Counted from the first letter of the stretch, positions 50,630-59,986 are shown. The stretch is DNA of 64,000 nt from Paenibacillus uliginis N3/975 (GCF_900177425.1 NZ_LT840184.1:1763487-1827486); one strand, 5' to 3'. Numbers and translations are program-made. The notes: a model not told the origin generated them from the letters alone.

Positions 50630-51723
50630 TCGTTTTATTGATAGTTTTAGGCGGATTGCTTATATTAATGGTTTGCTTGGTTCTGTTTGTCCAGTACAAG
50701 AAAAAGAAGAAGGCAAATCAAATTCGGATTACTCCCATGAGTAATGGCATTGATTGTAGAGAATTCGTAACCATCGGCGGCATTTCGCAATATTTGCATC
50801 ATCGGGGAGAGGACATTGACAATCCTGTGATGCTGTTTTTACACGGCGGCCCGGGAGAGCCTATACTGCCGTTTGCCCAAGAGTTTCAAATACCGTGGGA
50901 GAAGCGTGTCACGGTCGTACATTGGGATCAAAGAAACAGCGGCAAAACCTATTTCAATAATGATCCGAAACAAGTTACGCCAACAACGACGGTTGACCGT
51001 ATCGTTCAGGATACTTATGAAATTGTGGAATATTTGAAAAAAAAGTATAACAAAGAGAAGATTATTATTTTGGGACATTCATGGGGCTCGGTGCTAGGTA
51101 GCTTGTTCAGTAAAAAATATCCGGAGCTTGTGCAGGCTTATATCGGCGTTGGGCAGGTTGTCAATATGATTGACAATGAGCGCGTCGGCTATGAAAAAGT
51201 ACTGGAATCGGCGAAAGAAGCGGGAAACGACAACGATTATCGGGCTCTTCTTCATTTGAAACCTTACCCTCCGCTCGCATTCGATGACGAAATGATCAGG
51301 AAACTTACGAAGGTTCGAAAATTTCAAAGAAAATATAAGTTATCGGCTGGTCCAACAACAGAGCTTATCATCAATGCTTTATGTTCACCATTTTATACTC
51401 TCAAGGATATGAGATATTTTTTCATCTCCGGTGCATTTGGCGACGGACAGCGTCATATTTGGAAATATTTAATGGAATCATTCGATCTGTCGTCTATGGG
51501 CGCTACATTTGAAATACCTGTCTTTTATATACATGGCGAGCAGGACTGGCAAACACCTTATCCGTTGGCACAGGAATTCTTTTCAACAATAAATGCGCCG
51601 CTCAAGCTGTTTTACTCCATTCCGGATGCGGGTCATATTGCCATGCTTGACCGTAAGGAGAAATTCAACGAAGCGTTATTTGATATTTTGGAGCGAACGA
51701 ATGTTATGGCGACGGCCAAGTGA
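50626..51723 (+). CDS. Membrane-anchored alpha/beta hydrolase (proline iminopeptidase-like)
   Basis: A 365-residue protein. One N-terminal transmembrane helix ('VLLIVLGGLLILMVCLVLFV', residues 3-22) then a basic stop anchors the enzyme. The hydrolase part has the oxyanion 'MLFLHGGPGEPILPF', the nucleophile elbow 'IIILGHSWGSVLGSLF' with catalytic Ser, the acid 'YIHGEQDWQTPYPL' and the His in 'IPDAGHIAMLDRK'. HGGPG is typical of S33 peptidases. TetR control suggests a role in detoxification of an ester or peptide. It is translationally coupled to the TetR gene. Confidence 0.88.
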   Translation: MIVLLIVLGGLLILMVCLVLFVQYKKKKKANQIRITPMSNGIDCREFVTIGGISQYLHHRGEDIDNPVMLFLHGGPGEPILPFAQEFQIPWEKRVTVVHWDQRNSGKTYFNNDPKQVTPTTTVDRIVQDTYEIVEYLKKKYNKEKIIILGHSWGSVLGSLFSKKYPELVQAYIGVGQVVNMIDNERVGYEKVLESAKEAGNDNDYRALLHLKPYPPLAFDDEMIRKLTKVRKFQRKYKLSAGPTTELIINALCSPFYTLKDMRYFFISGAFGDGQRHIWKYLMESFDLSSMGATFEIPVFYIHGEQDWQTPYPLAQEFFSTINAPLKLFYSIPDAGHIAMLDRKEKFNEALFDILERTNVMATAK

Positions 51724-51846
51724 GTCTCTGCACGGTGCTCCGTTAATACAGGCGGATGCGCTTATTGTCGCGGTCAATATCCATGCAATTTCACGAAATG
51801 GCGAAAGTGTATTGAAGTGGGCTTATTATCATATTGGCAGGTCAAA

Positions 51847-51890
51847 AAGCCAAAGAGCTCCGCCTTGTGCAGGCAGGCGCTCTTTGGCTT
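51847..51890. terminator. Bidirectional terminator
   Basis: AAGCCAAAGAGC and GCTCTTTGGCTT with an inner GCCT-TGTGC-AGGC stem, between the hydrolase (+) and the dehydrogenase remnant (-). Confidence 0.75.
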
Positions 51891-52466
51891 AAAATATACT
51901 GGCTTTCGCTTTTGAGCTGACCAATATTTTTATTTCGTTCTTATTGTTAAGTAATGCTTCAAAGCCCTTTTCAATGATATCATCCACTTTAATCTTGCTT
52001 GTAATGAGCTTTTCGGACTGGAGCGTGCCACTGGCAATCATATCGATAACCGCTGGAAAAACATTGCGATAGCATATGGTTCCTTTTATATTAACCTCTT
52101 TAAAGACGACTGAATTCAGAGCGACAGCAGGATTCTTCTCCCATAAGCTTACGATAATAACCTGACCGTCGACTTTGACGCTATCGACCGCACTGGCGAG
52201 CGTTGGTTCCACTCCAGCCACTTCAAAGCATATGTCCGCTCCGCTTCCAGTTAATTCACGAACGAATGCCGCCGTATTCTGCTCTAGCGGATTAACGGTA
52301 TGGGTCGCACCCAAACTCATAGCTTTCTCTCTACGTTCTGCCGAAATATCCACCGCGATTATCCGAGTCGCTCCGGCCGCTTTGAGACATTGAATTTTTC
52401 GCAAACGTTGTACAGCCCTCTACGACAAGACGCGCATTCACCACATGCGAAATTCATCACGTCGAA
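51889..52466 (-). pseudogene. Zinc-dependent medium-chain dehydrogenase with internal deletion
   Basis: Read from 52466 down, the first piece is 'MNFACGECASCRRGLYNVCE', the structural-zinc Cys4 loop of MDR alcohol dehydrogenases. About 20 bases later, and one frame shifted, comes 'LKAAGATRIIAVDISAERRE' and the remainder of the NAD-binding and C-terminal domain ('SGADICFEVAGVEPTL'). The catalytic N-terminus and the roughly 70-residue segment with the GxGxxG motif are missing. The layout resembles butanediol/sorbitol dehydrogenase. The C-terminal frame could still give a 171-residue product without activity. Confidence 0.83.
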
Positions 52467-52478
52467 GCCATGATGAAT

Positions 52479-53903
52479 TTATAAAACCGTTTCAGCAAGT
52501 CGATATATCCCTTCTCCAATGAGTGCCTCATCCACCTTTGCGAATCCTAATACCCACCCTTTTCGTTTACTCTCTAAACAGTAGGAATGGAGTTGATGGA
52601 CACGAACGCCGCCTTGAAGTGCTCGAAGGGTCATTGTATTCTCGTCAAAAGATTCGTCAGCCTCCAGTAACACATGCAGACCGGTTTCAATGCCTCTCAA
52701 TGTAAACTTGTCCCCTAGGCCACTTGTCACAATAGCCTTTTGTATAATCTCGTGCCTGCGCCGGTAGATATTTCTTGCTCTTCTCATATGGCGCATAAAA
52801 TAGCCGTGCTCGATGAAATGCGCCAATGTCACTTGTTCCATGACGGGAAGATGACGATAGGTGAACGCTTGAACGCGCGCCAGTTGAGCAATGGCTTCCT
52901 CAGGTCCAATAACAGCGGATATTCGGATGCCTGGCGCAGTCAATTTAGAGAAGCTCATTAAATATAGACAATTTTGTGGGATTTGGCTAAATAAACTAGG
53001 CACGGGATCGCCGCGGTATCGAAATTCGCTGTCATAGTCATCTTCGACAATCCATGCTCGTTGCTGCGCGGCTTTATGCAAAAGCTGCTGCCTCCGTGGT
53101 TCTGATAAGATCACACCAACCGCGCATTGATGAGAGGGGGTAACAAAGATAAGTTTAGCTTCAGAAGGTACTTTCTCCACGACAAGCCCATGTTCATCAA
53201 TAGGGATAGGGGCAATCTTCATTTGTCGGTATTTCATAGTCATCCAAGCAATGGGAAAACCAGGATCTTCGACCGAAACGGTATCTCCTTTGGTCAATAG
53301 CGCTTGCGCGATGAGATCAATACTATGTTGGGCCCCCGATGTCAGCAAAATTTGATTCGTTTCTACGTGAATTCCCCGTTCAAGCGACAAGTGACGCTGA
53401 ATTTGTTTGCGCAAAGGCTCGAAGCCATAAGCATCGCTGTATGACCAAGTGGATAAGTCTAATTCCGAAGAGGCATTCAGATACGATTTGCGCCAAGCTT
53501 TTTGAAACTGTATGTCCAAATAAGGTTGGTATGGGCTAAAATCAATGACTGTTTCAGGGTTATCTTTGCTTCTGAACCAATGTTGCGATAGATCGACTGA
53601 TGGAGACAGCACAGGGAGCGGTGGCTGAACAGGGGGGACAGCACCTTCTTTTTGTTGACCCGTGAACTGATTCCAATCATTTATACGTGTTCCCCCACGG
53701 CGTGACGTCACTGTATAGCCACGGCTATGCAGTTCCTCATAAACAATTTGCACGGTTGAACGGGAGACTCCTAACTGCTGAGCGAGTTCCCGGGAAGGGG
53801 TCAGGAAATCACCGGGCTTCCAAATTCCTCTCGTAATATGATCGATAGCTTGATCAAGCAATTGTTGCCACATTGGCCTTTTGTCAGTGCGGTTTACTTT
53901 CAT
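52479..53903 (-). CDS. MocR-type regulator (GntR winged helix plus aminotransferase domain), copy 1
   Basis: About 474 residues. The GntR domain (10-75) has 'GDFLTPSRELAQQLGVSRST' then 'VQIVYEELHSRGYTVTSRRG'. The fold-type I aminotransferase domain has 'LLTSGAQHSIDLIAQALLTK', 'SVEDPGFPIAWMTMKYRQMK', 'AWIVEDDYDSEFRYRGD' and the PLP lysine region 'LYLMSFSKLTAPGIRISAVI'. These proteins bind PLP and control B6 or amino-acid genes. It is divergent from the serA'-yggS unit. The start is 53903, where the paralogue also aligns ('MKVN'); a spacing to GGGGGAG of about 12 bases is somewhat long. Confidence 0.88.
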   Translation of the reverse strand: MKVNRTDKRPMWQQLLDQAIDHITRGIWKPGDFLTPSRELAQQLGVSRSTVQIVYEELHSRGYTVTSRRGGTRINDWNQFTGQQKEGAVPPVQPPLPVLSPSVDLSQHWFRSKDNPETVIDFSPYQPYLDIQFQKAWRKSYLNASSELDLSTWSYSDAYGFEPLRKQIQRHLSLERGIHVETNQILLTSGAQHSIDLIAQALLTKGDTVSVEDPGFPIAWMTMKYRQMKIAPIPIDEHGLVVEKVPSEAKLIFVTPSHQCAVGVILSEPRRQQLLHKAAQQRAWIVEDDYDSEFRYRGDPVPSLFSQIPQNCLYLMSFSKLTAPGIRISAVIGPEEAIAQLARVQAFTYRHLPVMEQVTLAHFIEHGYFMRHMRRARNIYRRRHEIIQKAIVTSGLGDKFTLRGIETGLHVLLEADESFDENTMTLRALQGGVRVHQLHSYCLESKRKGWVLGFAKVDEALIGEGIYRLAETVL

Positions 53904-53954
53904 CAATTGATCCACTCCCCCTTTACATGTTGGAATGAAACTGTTCATCTATTT

Positions 53955-54013
53955 TGGATTGCTAAAAGAGGGCGTTTATGGATGTTCATGAGCAATCCAT
54001 CCGTTGTTATACT
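53955..54013 (+). promoter_or_regulatory. Three-part MocR operator and -10 of the serA'-yggS unit
   Basis: TGGATTG at 53955, TGGATG at 53979 and the inverted GCAATCCAT at 53992, with TATACT at 54008 as -10 box. Spacing from element to element is 24, 13 and 16 bases. The -35 region is poor (TTCATG), as expected for an activated promoter. The same arrangement with the same spacings occurs at 59987 before glyA. MocR proteins of the PdxR/GabR group bind two direct repeats plus an inverted one. Confidence 0.8.
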
Positions 54014-54118
54014 AGCATAGTGTTCTCGATACATGCAATGTTGATAAAACTTGGTATCCTCTACCGTACAAGATCACAACTTGAATATCGTACAAGTTAG
54101 ACATAGAGGAGGAAGAAG

Positions 54119-54313
54119 ATGTTTAAAATTTTGGTGTCAGATCCCATTAGTGATTTTGGATTACAGCAGCTGACAAACGCAGAGGATGTGGAGGTCACAA
54201 AATTATCGGGGCTGTGTTCGAGAGGTCGCTTTTGGCTAAGAATTGATCTAAAAATAAGCGTGCTAACAAACGCGGATAAAGAGCAGAAAGAGGGGAGAAC
54301 ATGGGCCATCTAG
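54119..54313 (+). pseudogene. serA (phosphoglycerate dehydrogenase) 5' fragment
   Basis: A perfect GAGGAGG site and ATG open 'MFKILVSDPISDFGLQQLTN', then 'AEDVEVTKLSGL'. This is the N-terminus of the SerA family as found in Bacilli. After residue 32 the sequence no longer resembles SerA ('CSRGRFWLRIDL') and stops at 64 residues, overlapping the start of the next gene. The rest of serA has been deleted. The remaining frame is still placed between a good promoter and yggS and may act as a translated leader. Confidence 0.75.
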
Positions 54314-55044
54314 TCGAAGAAAATCTCGAAACCGTAAAGCAGCAGATGAAATTAGCCTGCCAAGCTTCAGGGCGCAAGATAGAAGATGTGAAATTGTTGT
54401 TGGCGACAAAAACCGTACCGCTTGAGAAATTACAAATTGCCATTCAAGCGGGCGAGGTATTATTTGGTGAAAACAAAGCGCAAGAACTTCGGGACAAATT
54501 TCCACTTATGCAGCAGTACAACCAAGTGGAATGGCATTTTATCGGCCATCTGCAAACGAATAAAGTAAAGGACGTTGTCAGATATGTTACGCTCATTCAT
54601 TCGGTAGACCGTTTGAAATTGGGGCAGGCGTTGCATCATCAGCTCGTCAAAGAGAACAGGACCATGGATATTTTGGTGCAAATCAATACGTCCTACGAAG
54701 AAAGCAAATTCGGTGTTTCTCCAGAATCGGCATTGGCGTTGGTAGAACAATTGTCTCAGTTTGAAACGTTGAACGTTAAAGGTTTGATGACGATTGGGAA
54801 ACTGAATGCAACGAAAGAAGAGACCCGGCATTGCTTCCGATTATTAAAACAAATTCAATCACAAATTATGGAAGAGAAATTTCCGCGTGTAGAAATGGAT
54901 ATTCTTTCGATGGGCATGTCCGGGGATTTTAAGGTGGCCATCGAGGAAGGAGCTACCATCATAAGAGTTGGGACAAGCGTATTTGGTCAACGTTATTTAC
55001 CGGACGGGTATTACTGGAACGAACACGCCCACCAGGATGATTAG
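54301..55044 (+). CDS. YggS-family PLP-binding protein (PLP homeostasis)
   Basis: A 247-residue protein with the alanine-racemase-like TIM barrel. The PLP lysine is in 'VKLLLATKTVPLEKLQIAIQ' near residue 38. 'VLFGENKAQELRDKF', 'VEWHFIGHLQTNKVKDVVRY', 'ILVQINTSYEESKFGVSP' and 'ILSMGMSGDFKVAIEEGATI' followed by 'IRVGTSVFG' complete the family set. YggS/PLPBP proteins store and release PLP and keep B6 pools balanced, without known enzymatic activity. GAGGGGAG before the ATG. The BenE gene follows after 21 bases. Confidence 0.9.
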   Translation: MGHLVEENLETVKQQMKLACQASGRKIEDVKLLLATKTVPLEKLQIAIQAGEVLFGENKAQELRDKFPLMQQYNQVEWHFIGHLQTNKVKDVVRYVTLIHSVDRLKLGQALHHQLVKENRTMDILVQINTSYEESKFGVSPESALALVEQLSQFETLNVKGLMTIGKLNATKEETRHCFRLLKQIQSQIMEEKFPRVEMDILSMGMSGDFKVAIEEGATIIRVGTSVFGQRYLPDGYYWNEHAHQDD

Positions 55045-55065
55045 GGGAGAGGCAGGAGAGTATTT

Positions 55066-56292
55066 ATGAACACAACGTCATCATCACTTCGTGGCCGCGA
55101 TTTGATATCGCCCACCATCGCAGCTTTAATATCTGTCATTGTCAACTATGGGGGTACCTTTATTCTCGTGTTTCAGGCAGCAAAAGTAGCTGGTTTGAGT
55201 CCCGAAATGACCGCTTCATGGATATGGTCGATATCCATTGGTGTGGGCGTAACCGGTATATGGCTAAGCTACCGATACCGTGAACCGATCATTACCGCTT
55301 GGTCGACGCCAGGCGTGGCGTTTCTCGTTTCCGCGCTAGCGGTAACTCCCTATCCGGAAGCGATTGGCGCCTATATCATCTCTGCTTTAGGATTTATTAT
55401 TTTGGGGTTATCAGGAATGTTCGAACGTTTCGTTCGGCTTATTCCTCCAGGCATTGCTTCTGGGCTTCTGGCAGGCATTTTATTGCAGTTTGGCATCTCG
55501 GCCTTTGGTGGCGCGAAAGTTGACCCATTGCTTGTAGTGGTCCTGTTTGCTGCCTATATCATTTTAAGAAGGTTTACCTCCCGGTATGCGATCGTCGGCA
55601 TTTTGTTAATCGGACTTATTTATTTGATTAGCATGGGGAAAACAGATTTCAGCAATATTGAATTGGCGTTCGCTTCACCGGTATTTGTCTATCCGGAGTT
55701 TTCGTTTCATGCTTTATTGGGCGTTGCATTGCCGTTGTTTATCATTACATTGACGGGACAATATATGCCTGGAATGCTTGTGTTGCGAAATGACGGATTT
55801 AAGACAAGCGCGAATCCGATTTTGACCGTAACGGGTTTAGGCTCGCTCCTTACAGCACCCTTCGGCTCATCTCCCTTTAATGTAGCAGCCATTACTGCGG
55901 CGATTTGTACAGGAAAAGACGCACACGAGGATTCGAAAAAACGTTATATTGCAGGCATTGCCTGTGGCATCTTTTACATTACTGTTGGCATATTTGGTGT
56001 GACATTGGCTGCGCTTTTCCTGATCCTCCCTGCTACCTTCATCGCCACGTTAGCGGGACTGGCGTTACTCGGCACAATTGGCGGAAGCCTCGCCAATGCA
56101 TTAACAGATCCGAAGGGCCGCGAAACAGCACTGATTACGTTTTTGGCAACAGCAGCAAATGTAACCTTACTTGGAGTCGGGGGCGCACTCTGGGGGCTTG
56201 TCGCAGGCTTGGCGGCACATATATTGATGCATGGTAAATTTGGTAAAAAGCAAGACAGTGCGAGTGTCGTTCAACTAACTGGGGAGAAATAA
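55066..56292 (+). CDS. BenE-family membrane transporter
   Basis: A 408-residue membrane protein with about 11-12 helices that matches the BenE (benzoate/proton symporter) family: 'TAAALISVIVNYGG' in near form, 'WSTPGVAFLVSALAVTPYPE', 'IPPGIASGLLAGILLQFG', 'GQYMPGMLVLRNDGFKTSAN' and 'LLTAPFGSSPFNVAAITAAI'. The family is related to nucleobase carriers. Here it lies between a PLP-binding protein and PdxS, so the cargo may be a B6 vitamer or an amino-acid precursor instead of benzoate. No benzoate catabolism gene is present. GGGGAGAGG site. Confidence 0.85.
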   Translation: MNTTSSSLRGRDLISPTIAALISVIVNYGGTFILVFQAAKVAGLSPEMTASWIWSISIGVGVTGIWLSYRYREPIITAWSTPGVAFLVSALAVTPYPEAIGAYIISALGFIILGLSGMFERFVRLIPPGIASGLLAGILLQFGISAFGGAKVDPLLVVVLFAAYIILRRFTSRYAIVGILLIGLIYLISMGKTDFSNIELAFASPVFVYPEFSFHALLGVALPLFIITLTGQYMPGMLVLRNDGFKTSANPILTVTGLGSLLTAPFGSSPFNVAAITAAICTGKDAHEDSKKRYIAGIACGIFYITVGIFGVTLAALFLILPATFIATLAGLALLGTIGGSLANALTDPKGRETALITFLATAANVTLLGVGGALWGLVAGLAAHILMHGKFGKKQDSASVVQLTGEK

Positions 56293-56306
56293 AAGGAGGC
56301 ATGAAA

Positions 56307-57188
56307 ATGAATACAGGTACAGAGCGGGTCAAAAGAGGCATGGCGGAAATGCAAAAAGGTGGTGTCATCATGGACGTGATGAACGCTGAGCAAGCCAAGG
56401 TAGCGGAAGCAGCCGGAGCAACGGCCGTTATGGCACTGGAGCGTGTGCCATCTGATATTCGGGCAGCTGGCGGTGTAGCCCGTATGGCTGATCCAACCAT
56501 TGTGGAAGAGGTCATGAAGGTTGTATCGATTCCGGTGATGGCGAAAGCCCGCATCGGCCACTATGTGGAAGCAAAAGTACTCGAATCGCTAGGCATAGAT
56601 TATATCGATGAAAGTGAAGTGTTGACGCCTGCAGATGAGGTTTTCCATATCAGCAAAAACGAATTCACGATTCCTTTCGTCTGCGGAGCAAAGGATCTTG
56701 GCGAGGCGCTTCGCCGTATTCAAGAGGGCGCTGCGATGTTGCGTACGAAGGGCGAACCGGGTACAGGCAACATTGTTGAGGCAGTACGCCACCTTCGACT
56801 GATCAACGGTCAAATCCGCAAGGTACAAGGCCTGTCGAAGGATGAGCTGTACAACGAAGCCAAGCAGCTTGGTGTACCATATGATCTGCTGCTGCAGGTT
56901 CATGAATCCGGTAAGCTGCCGGTAGTCAACTTTGCTGCAGGCGGGGTAGCTACACCATCTGACGCAGCTTTAATGATGCACCTTGGCGCTGATGGCGTCT
57001 TTGTAGGATCGGGCATTTTCAAATCGGATAGTCCCGAAAAATTTGCGCATGCGATTGTTGAAGCCACAACACACTATGAGGATTATGCATTAATTGCAGC
57101 AGTATCCAAAAATTTAGGAACACCTATGAAAGGTATTGAAATATCGAGCCTGCGGGAGCATGAACGGATGCAGGAGCGCGGTCAGTAA
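56307..57188 (+). CDS. pdxS: Pyridoxal 5'-phosphate synthase, lyase subunit PdxS
   Basis: A 293-residue PdxS, which builds PLP from ribose 5-phosphate, glyceraldehyde 3-phosphate and ammonia supplied by PdxT. It has 'ERVKRGMAEMQKGGVIMDVM', the catalytic Lys in 'VMAKARIGHYVEAKVLESLG', 'YIDESEVLTPADEVFHI' and 'GGVATPSDAALMMHLGADGV'. The start at 56307 matches family N-termini and lies nine bases after AGGAGG; the ATG at 56301 is only three bases from that site. No PdxT gene follows, so the glutaminase must be encoded elsewhere or ammonia is used directly. Confidence 0.93.
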   Translation: MNTGTERVKRGMAEMQKGGVIMDVMNAEQAKVAEAAGATAVMALERVPSDIRAAGGVARMADPTIVEEVMKVVSIPVMAKARIGHYVEAKVLESLGIDYIDESEVLTPADEVFHISKNEFTIPFVCGAKDLGEALRRIQEGAAMLRTKGEPGTGNIVEAVRHLRLINGQIRKVQGLSKDELYNEAKQLGVPYDLLLQVHESGKLPVVNFAAGGVATPSDAALMMHLGADGVFVGSGIFKSDSPEKFAHAIVEATTHYEDYALIAAVSKNLGTPMKGIEISSLREHERMQERGQ

Positions 57189-57292
57189 TAGGACTGAAGA
57201 AATACAATAAAAGATGAATCGGTTTTCAATTGCAATGGGAAATGAAGCCGAATAACGTGTGTATGCAACAATGGCGGAAGGTGGTGGTTTCG

Positions 57293-58477
57293 TTGAAAAA
57301 AAGTTATTTATTTCCGACCTACAATAAATATCCAGTCACCATAGTTAAGGGGAAAAAAACGACACTGTGGGACGATGAAGGAAAGACCTATTTGGATTTT
57401 ATGAGCGGCCTTGCTGTTTGTAATTTGGGCCACGTTCCTGAAAAGGTAAAAATGCGAATTCAGGAGCAACTAGAGCAATTATGGCATGTGTCCAATTTGT
57501 TCCATACCAAAGCGCAGGAAGACTTCGCCGAAAAACTTGTAGAAATCAGCTGTGCGGATCTCGTCTTTTTCTGTAATAGCGGTGCAGAAGCAAATGAAGC
57601 GGCAATTAAATGCGCGCGTAGGTATCACCAACGCGTGCTGGAGAATGGGAGATATGAGATCATTACGTTCGAACAATCGTTCCATGGCCGCACACTGGCA
57701 ACTTTGACAGCAACGGGGCAAAAGAAAGTAAAGGATGGTTATCTTCCACTTCCGGAAGGTTTTGTTCATGCTCGATTTAATGATATTCAGAGTGTTAGAA
57801 ATAGGATTACGCAGAAAACAGCTGCCATTATGCTGGAGCTGGTGCAAGGAGAAAGTGGTGTTCATCTTGCAGAGCCATCATTCGTCCTTGCTCTATCTGA
57901 TTTATGCAGAGAAAAAGGAATTCTTCTTATCGTCGATGAAATACAGACCGGAATAGGAAGAACGGGGAACATGTTTGCTTACGAGCATTATGGAATCGAA
58001 CCGGATATCATCACACTAGCAAAGGGACTGGCTAGCGGTTTGCCGATCGGGGCCATGCTTGGAATGGAAAAACTCAAGGATGCCTTTTCAGCCGGGAGCC
58101 ATGCATCTACGTTTGGTGGTTCTCCTCTTCCCATGGCAGCTGGGCTGGCGACAATTGAAACACTGATCGAGGACGGGCTGTTTGAACGAGCTAAAAAAAC
58201 AGGGGCGTATGCCTTAGACAGGCTGAGAAATGATCTGCAAGACTATCCTGTCATTCGAGCTGTTCGAGGGTTAGGACTACTCATTGGCATTGAGTTTGAT
58301 GAGCCTGTTGCGCCATTCATTCAGGAATTACATCAGAGCGGGCTACTTGTGCTGCAGGGTGGAACCCACGTTATACGGTTCATGCCAAGCTTGTACGTAA
58401 CCCATGATGAAATGGATAAAGCAATCGAAATTCTATGTCATGTGCTGAGCAAATGGAAAGCAGCACAAGTTTATTAA
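57293..58477 (+). CDS. Class III aminotransferase, acetylornithine aminotransferase (ArgD)-like
   Basis: About 394 residues. 'SYLFPTYNKYPVTIVKGKKT' is the ArgD-type N-terminus, followed by 'LDFMSGLAVCNLGHVP', 'VFFCNSGAEANEAAIKCARR', 'ITFEQSFHGRTLATLTATGQ', 'LLIVDEIQTGIGRTGNMFAY' (PLP-ring Asp) and 'IITLAKGLASGLPIGAML' (PLP Lys). It uses PLP to transaminate an acetylornithine-like substrate. A TTG at 57293 with GGAAGGTGG upstream fits the family N-terminus; starts at 57230 or 57263 would add a non-homologous tail. Location beside pdxS suggests a non-arginine role. Confidence 0.85.
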   Translation: MKKSYLFPTYNKYPVTIVKGKKTTLWDDEGKTYLDFMSGLAVCNLGHVPEKVKMRIQEQLEQLWHVSNLFHTKAQEDFAEKLVEISCADLVFFCNSGAEANEAAIKCARRYHQRVLENGRYEIITFEQSFHGRTLATLTATGQKKVKDGYLPLPEGFVHARFNDIQSVRNRITQKTAAIMLELVQGESGVHLAEPSFVLALSDLCREKGILLIVDEIQTGIGRTGNMFAYEHYGIEPDIITLAKGLASGLPIGAMLGMEKLKDAFSAGSHASTFGGSPLPMAAGLATIETLIEDGLFERAKKTGAYALDRLRNDLQDYPVIRAVRGLGLLIGIEFDEPVAPFIQELHQSGLLVLQGGTHVIRFMPSLYVTHDEMDKAIEILCHVLSKWKAAQVY

Positions 58478-58525
58478 TTCAAAAGGGAGACCGACAATAA
58501 AGATAAATAAGCAGGGATGCTTGTA

Positions 58526-59956
58526 TTATAAAAGCATCTCCGCAAGACGATAAATGCCTTCTTTAATTGCTGCCTCATCTACTTTAGCAAAGCCCAGTAC
58601 CCATCCTTTTCGATCGCTTTCCAAACAATAAGTGCTGAGTGGATAAACACGGATTCCTCTTTCGAGCGCTTGGTTCGTCACGGCTTCTTCGTCAAAGTTG
58701 TCTTCAGCTTCAAGAAGCATATGCAATCCTGTTTCTACGCCGCTTAGTTTGAAGCGTTCACCTAGACCGGTCGCAAGGATGGCCTTCGTCATGGCTTCGT
58801 GTCTGCGCCGATATACATTTCTGACTCTTCTCATATGGCGCATGAAATGACCGTGTTCGATAAAATGAGCAAGCGTTAATTGCTCCATAATCGGAAGATG
58901 GCGATAAGTTAACTCGTGGACTTGAGCAAGCTGACGAATGGCCTCTTTTGGGCCAATGATCGCCGATATACGAATACCAGGAGCAATCATTTTGGAAAAA
59001 CTCATCATATACAACGTATTCTGAGGTTGCTGGCTGAACAAAGTTGGGAGCGGGTCGCCGCGATATCGAAACTCGCTATCATAGTCGTCCTCAACAATCC
59101 AGAATTGATGTTGAGCGGCCATGTGCATTAATTGCTGCCTACGCGGTTCCGACATGATCACTCCTACTGCGCACTGGTGCGAAGGCGTAACATAGGCTAG
59201 TTTGGATTGTGGATGAATATGCTCTACTTGTAGTCCGTATTCGTCGACAGGGACGGGAACAACATTCATCCGCCGATACTTCATCGTCATCCAGGCAGCG
59301 GGGAAGCCGGGATCCTCAACAGAAACCGTTTCTCCTTCACTTAAAAGTGCTTGGGCGATCAAATCTATGCTATGCTGTGCGCCCGAAGTTAATATGATTT
59401 GATCGATATGCACGTGAATGCCTCGCTCAAGTGACAAATAACGCTGAATCTGTTCTCGCAGCGGTACGAAACCGTAGGCGTTGCCGTAAGCCCAACTGGC
59501 TAGGTCTGTTTCTGTGGAAGCTTGTAGAAACGATTGCCTCCAATTTTTTTGAAAATGTTCATCCAAATAAGGTTCGTGCGGGCTAAAATCGATTTCCACA
59601 CTTCGGTAATCTTTGCCTCTAAACCAGCTCTGCAAATGGCCGACTGCAGCGTTTAATAAAGGTAACTCGGGAGTGACAGGGCCTTGAGGTTTAACATCCT
59701 TCGTAAAACTAGTCATGTAGGTCCAATCACTTACCCTTGTTCCGCCGCGCCGAGATGTAACGGTGTAACCGCGACTGAATAATTCTTCGTAAACAATCTG
59801 TATGGTTGAGCGAGAGACACCAACCAATAGAGCGAGTTCGCGAGATGGCAGTAGCAATTCGCCCGGAGGCCATTTTCCGGTTGTGATATTATGAATAGCT
59901 TGGTCCAGCAATTGTTGCCATATTGGGCGTTCGTCGTCACGGTTAACCTTTAGCAT
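58526..59956 (-). CDS. MocR-type regulator (GntR winged helix plus aminotransferase domain), copy 2
   Basis: A 476-residue paralogue of copy 1, very similar through both domains: 'LPSRELALLVGVSRSTIQIV' with 'SRGYTVTSRRGGTRVSDW', 'ILTSGAQHSIDLIAQALLSE', 'FWIVEDDYDSEFRYRGD' and 'LYMMSFSKMIAPGIRISAII'. PLP-Lys is retained, so the protein probably senses PLP or a PLP-amino-acid adduct. The start at 59956 has GGAGGTGAAACGA ahead of it. It is divergent from glyA, whose promoter carries the same three-part operator as that of copy 1. Confidence 0.9.
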   Translation of the reverse strand: MLKVNRDDERPIWQQLLDQAIHNITTGKWPPGELLLPSRELALLVGVSRSTIQIVYEELFSRGYTVTSRRGGTRVSDWTYMTSFTKDVKPQGPVTPELPLLNAAVGHLQSWFRGKDYRSVEIDFSPHEPYLDEHFQKNWRQSFLQASTETDLASWAYGNAYGFVPLREQIQRYLSLERGIHVHIDQIILTSGAQHSIDLIAQALLSEGETVSVEDPGFPAAWMTMKYRRMNVVPVPVDEYGLQVEHIHPQSKLAYVTPSHQCAVGVIMSEPRRQQLMHMAAQHQFWIVEDDYDSEFRYRGDPLPTLFSQQPQNTLYMMSFSKMIAPGIRISAIIGPKEAIRQLAQVHELTYRHLPIMEQLTLAHFIEHGHFMRHMRRVRNVYRRRHEAMTKAILATGLGERFKLSGVETGLHMLLEAEDNFDEEAVTNQALERGIRVYPLSTYCLESDRKGWVLGFAKVDEAAIKEGIYRLAEMLL

Positions 59957-59986
59957 TCGTTTCACCTCCAAGTGTACTTTTAAATA

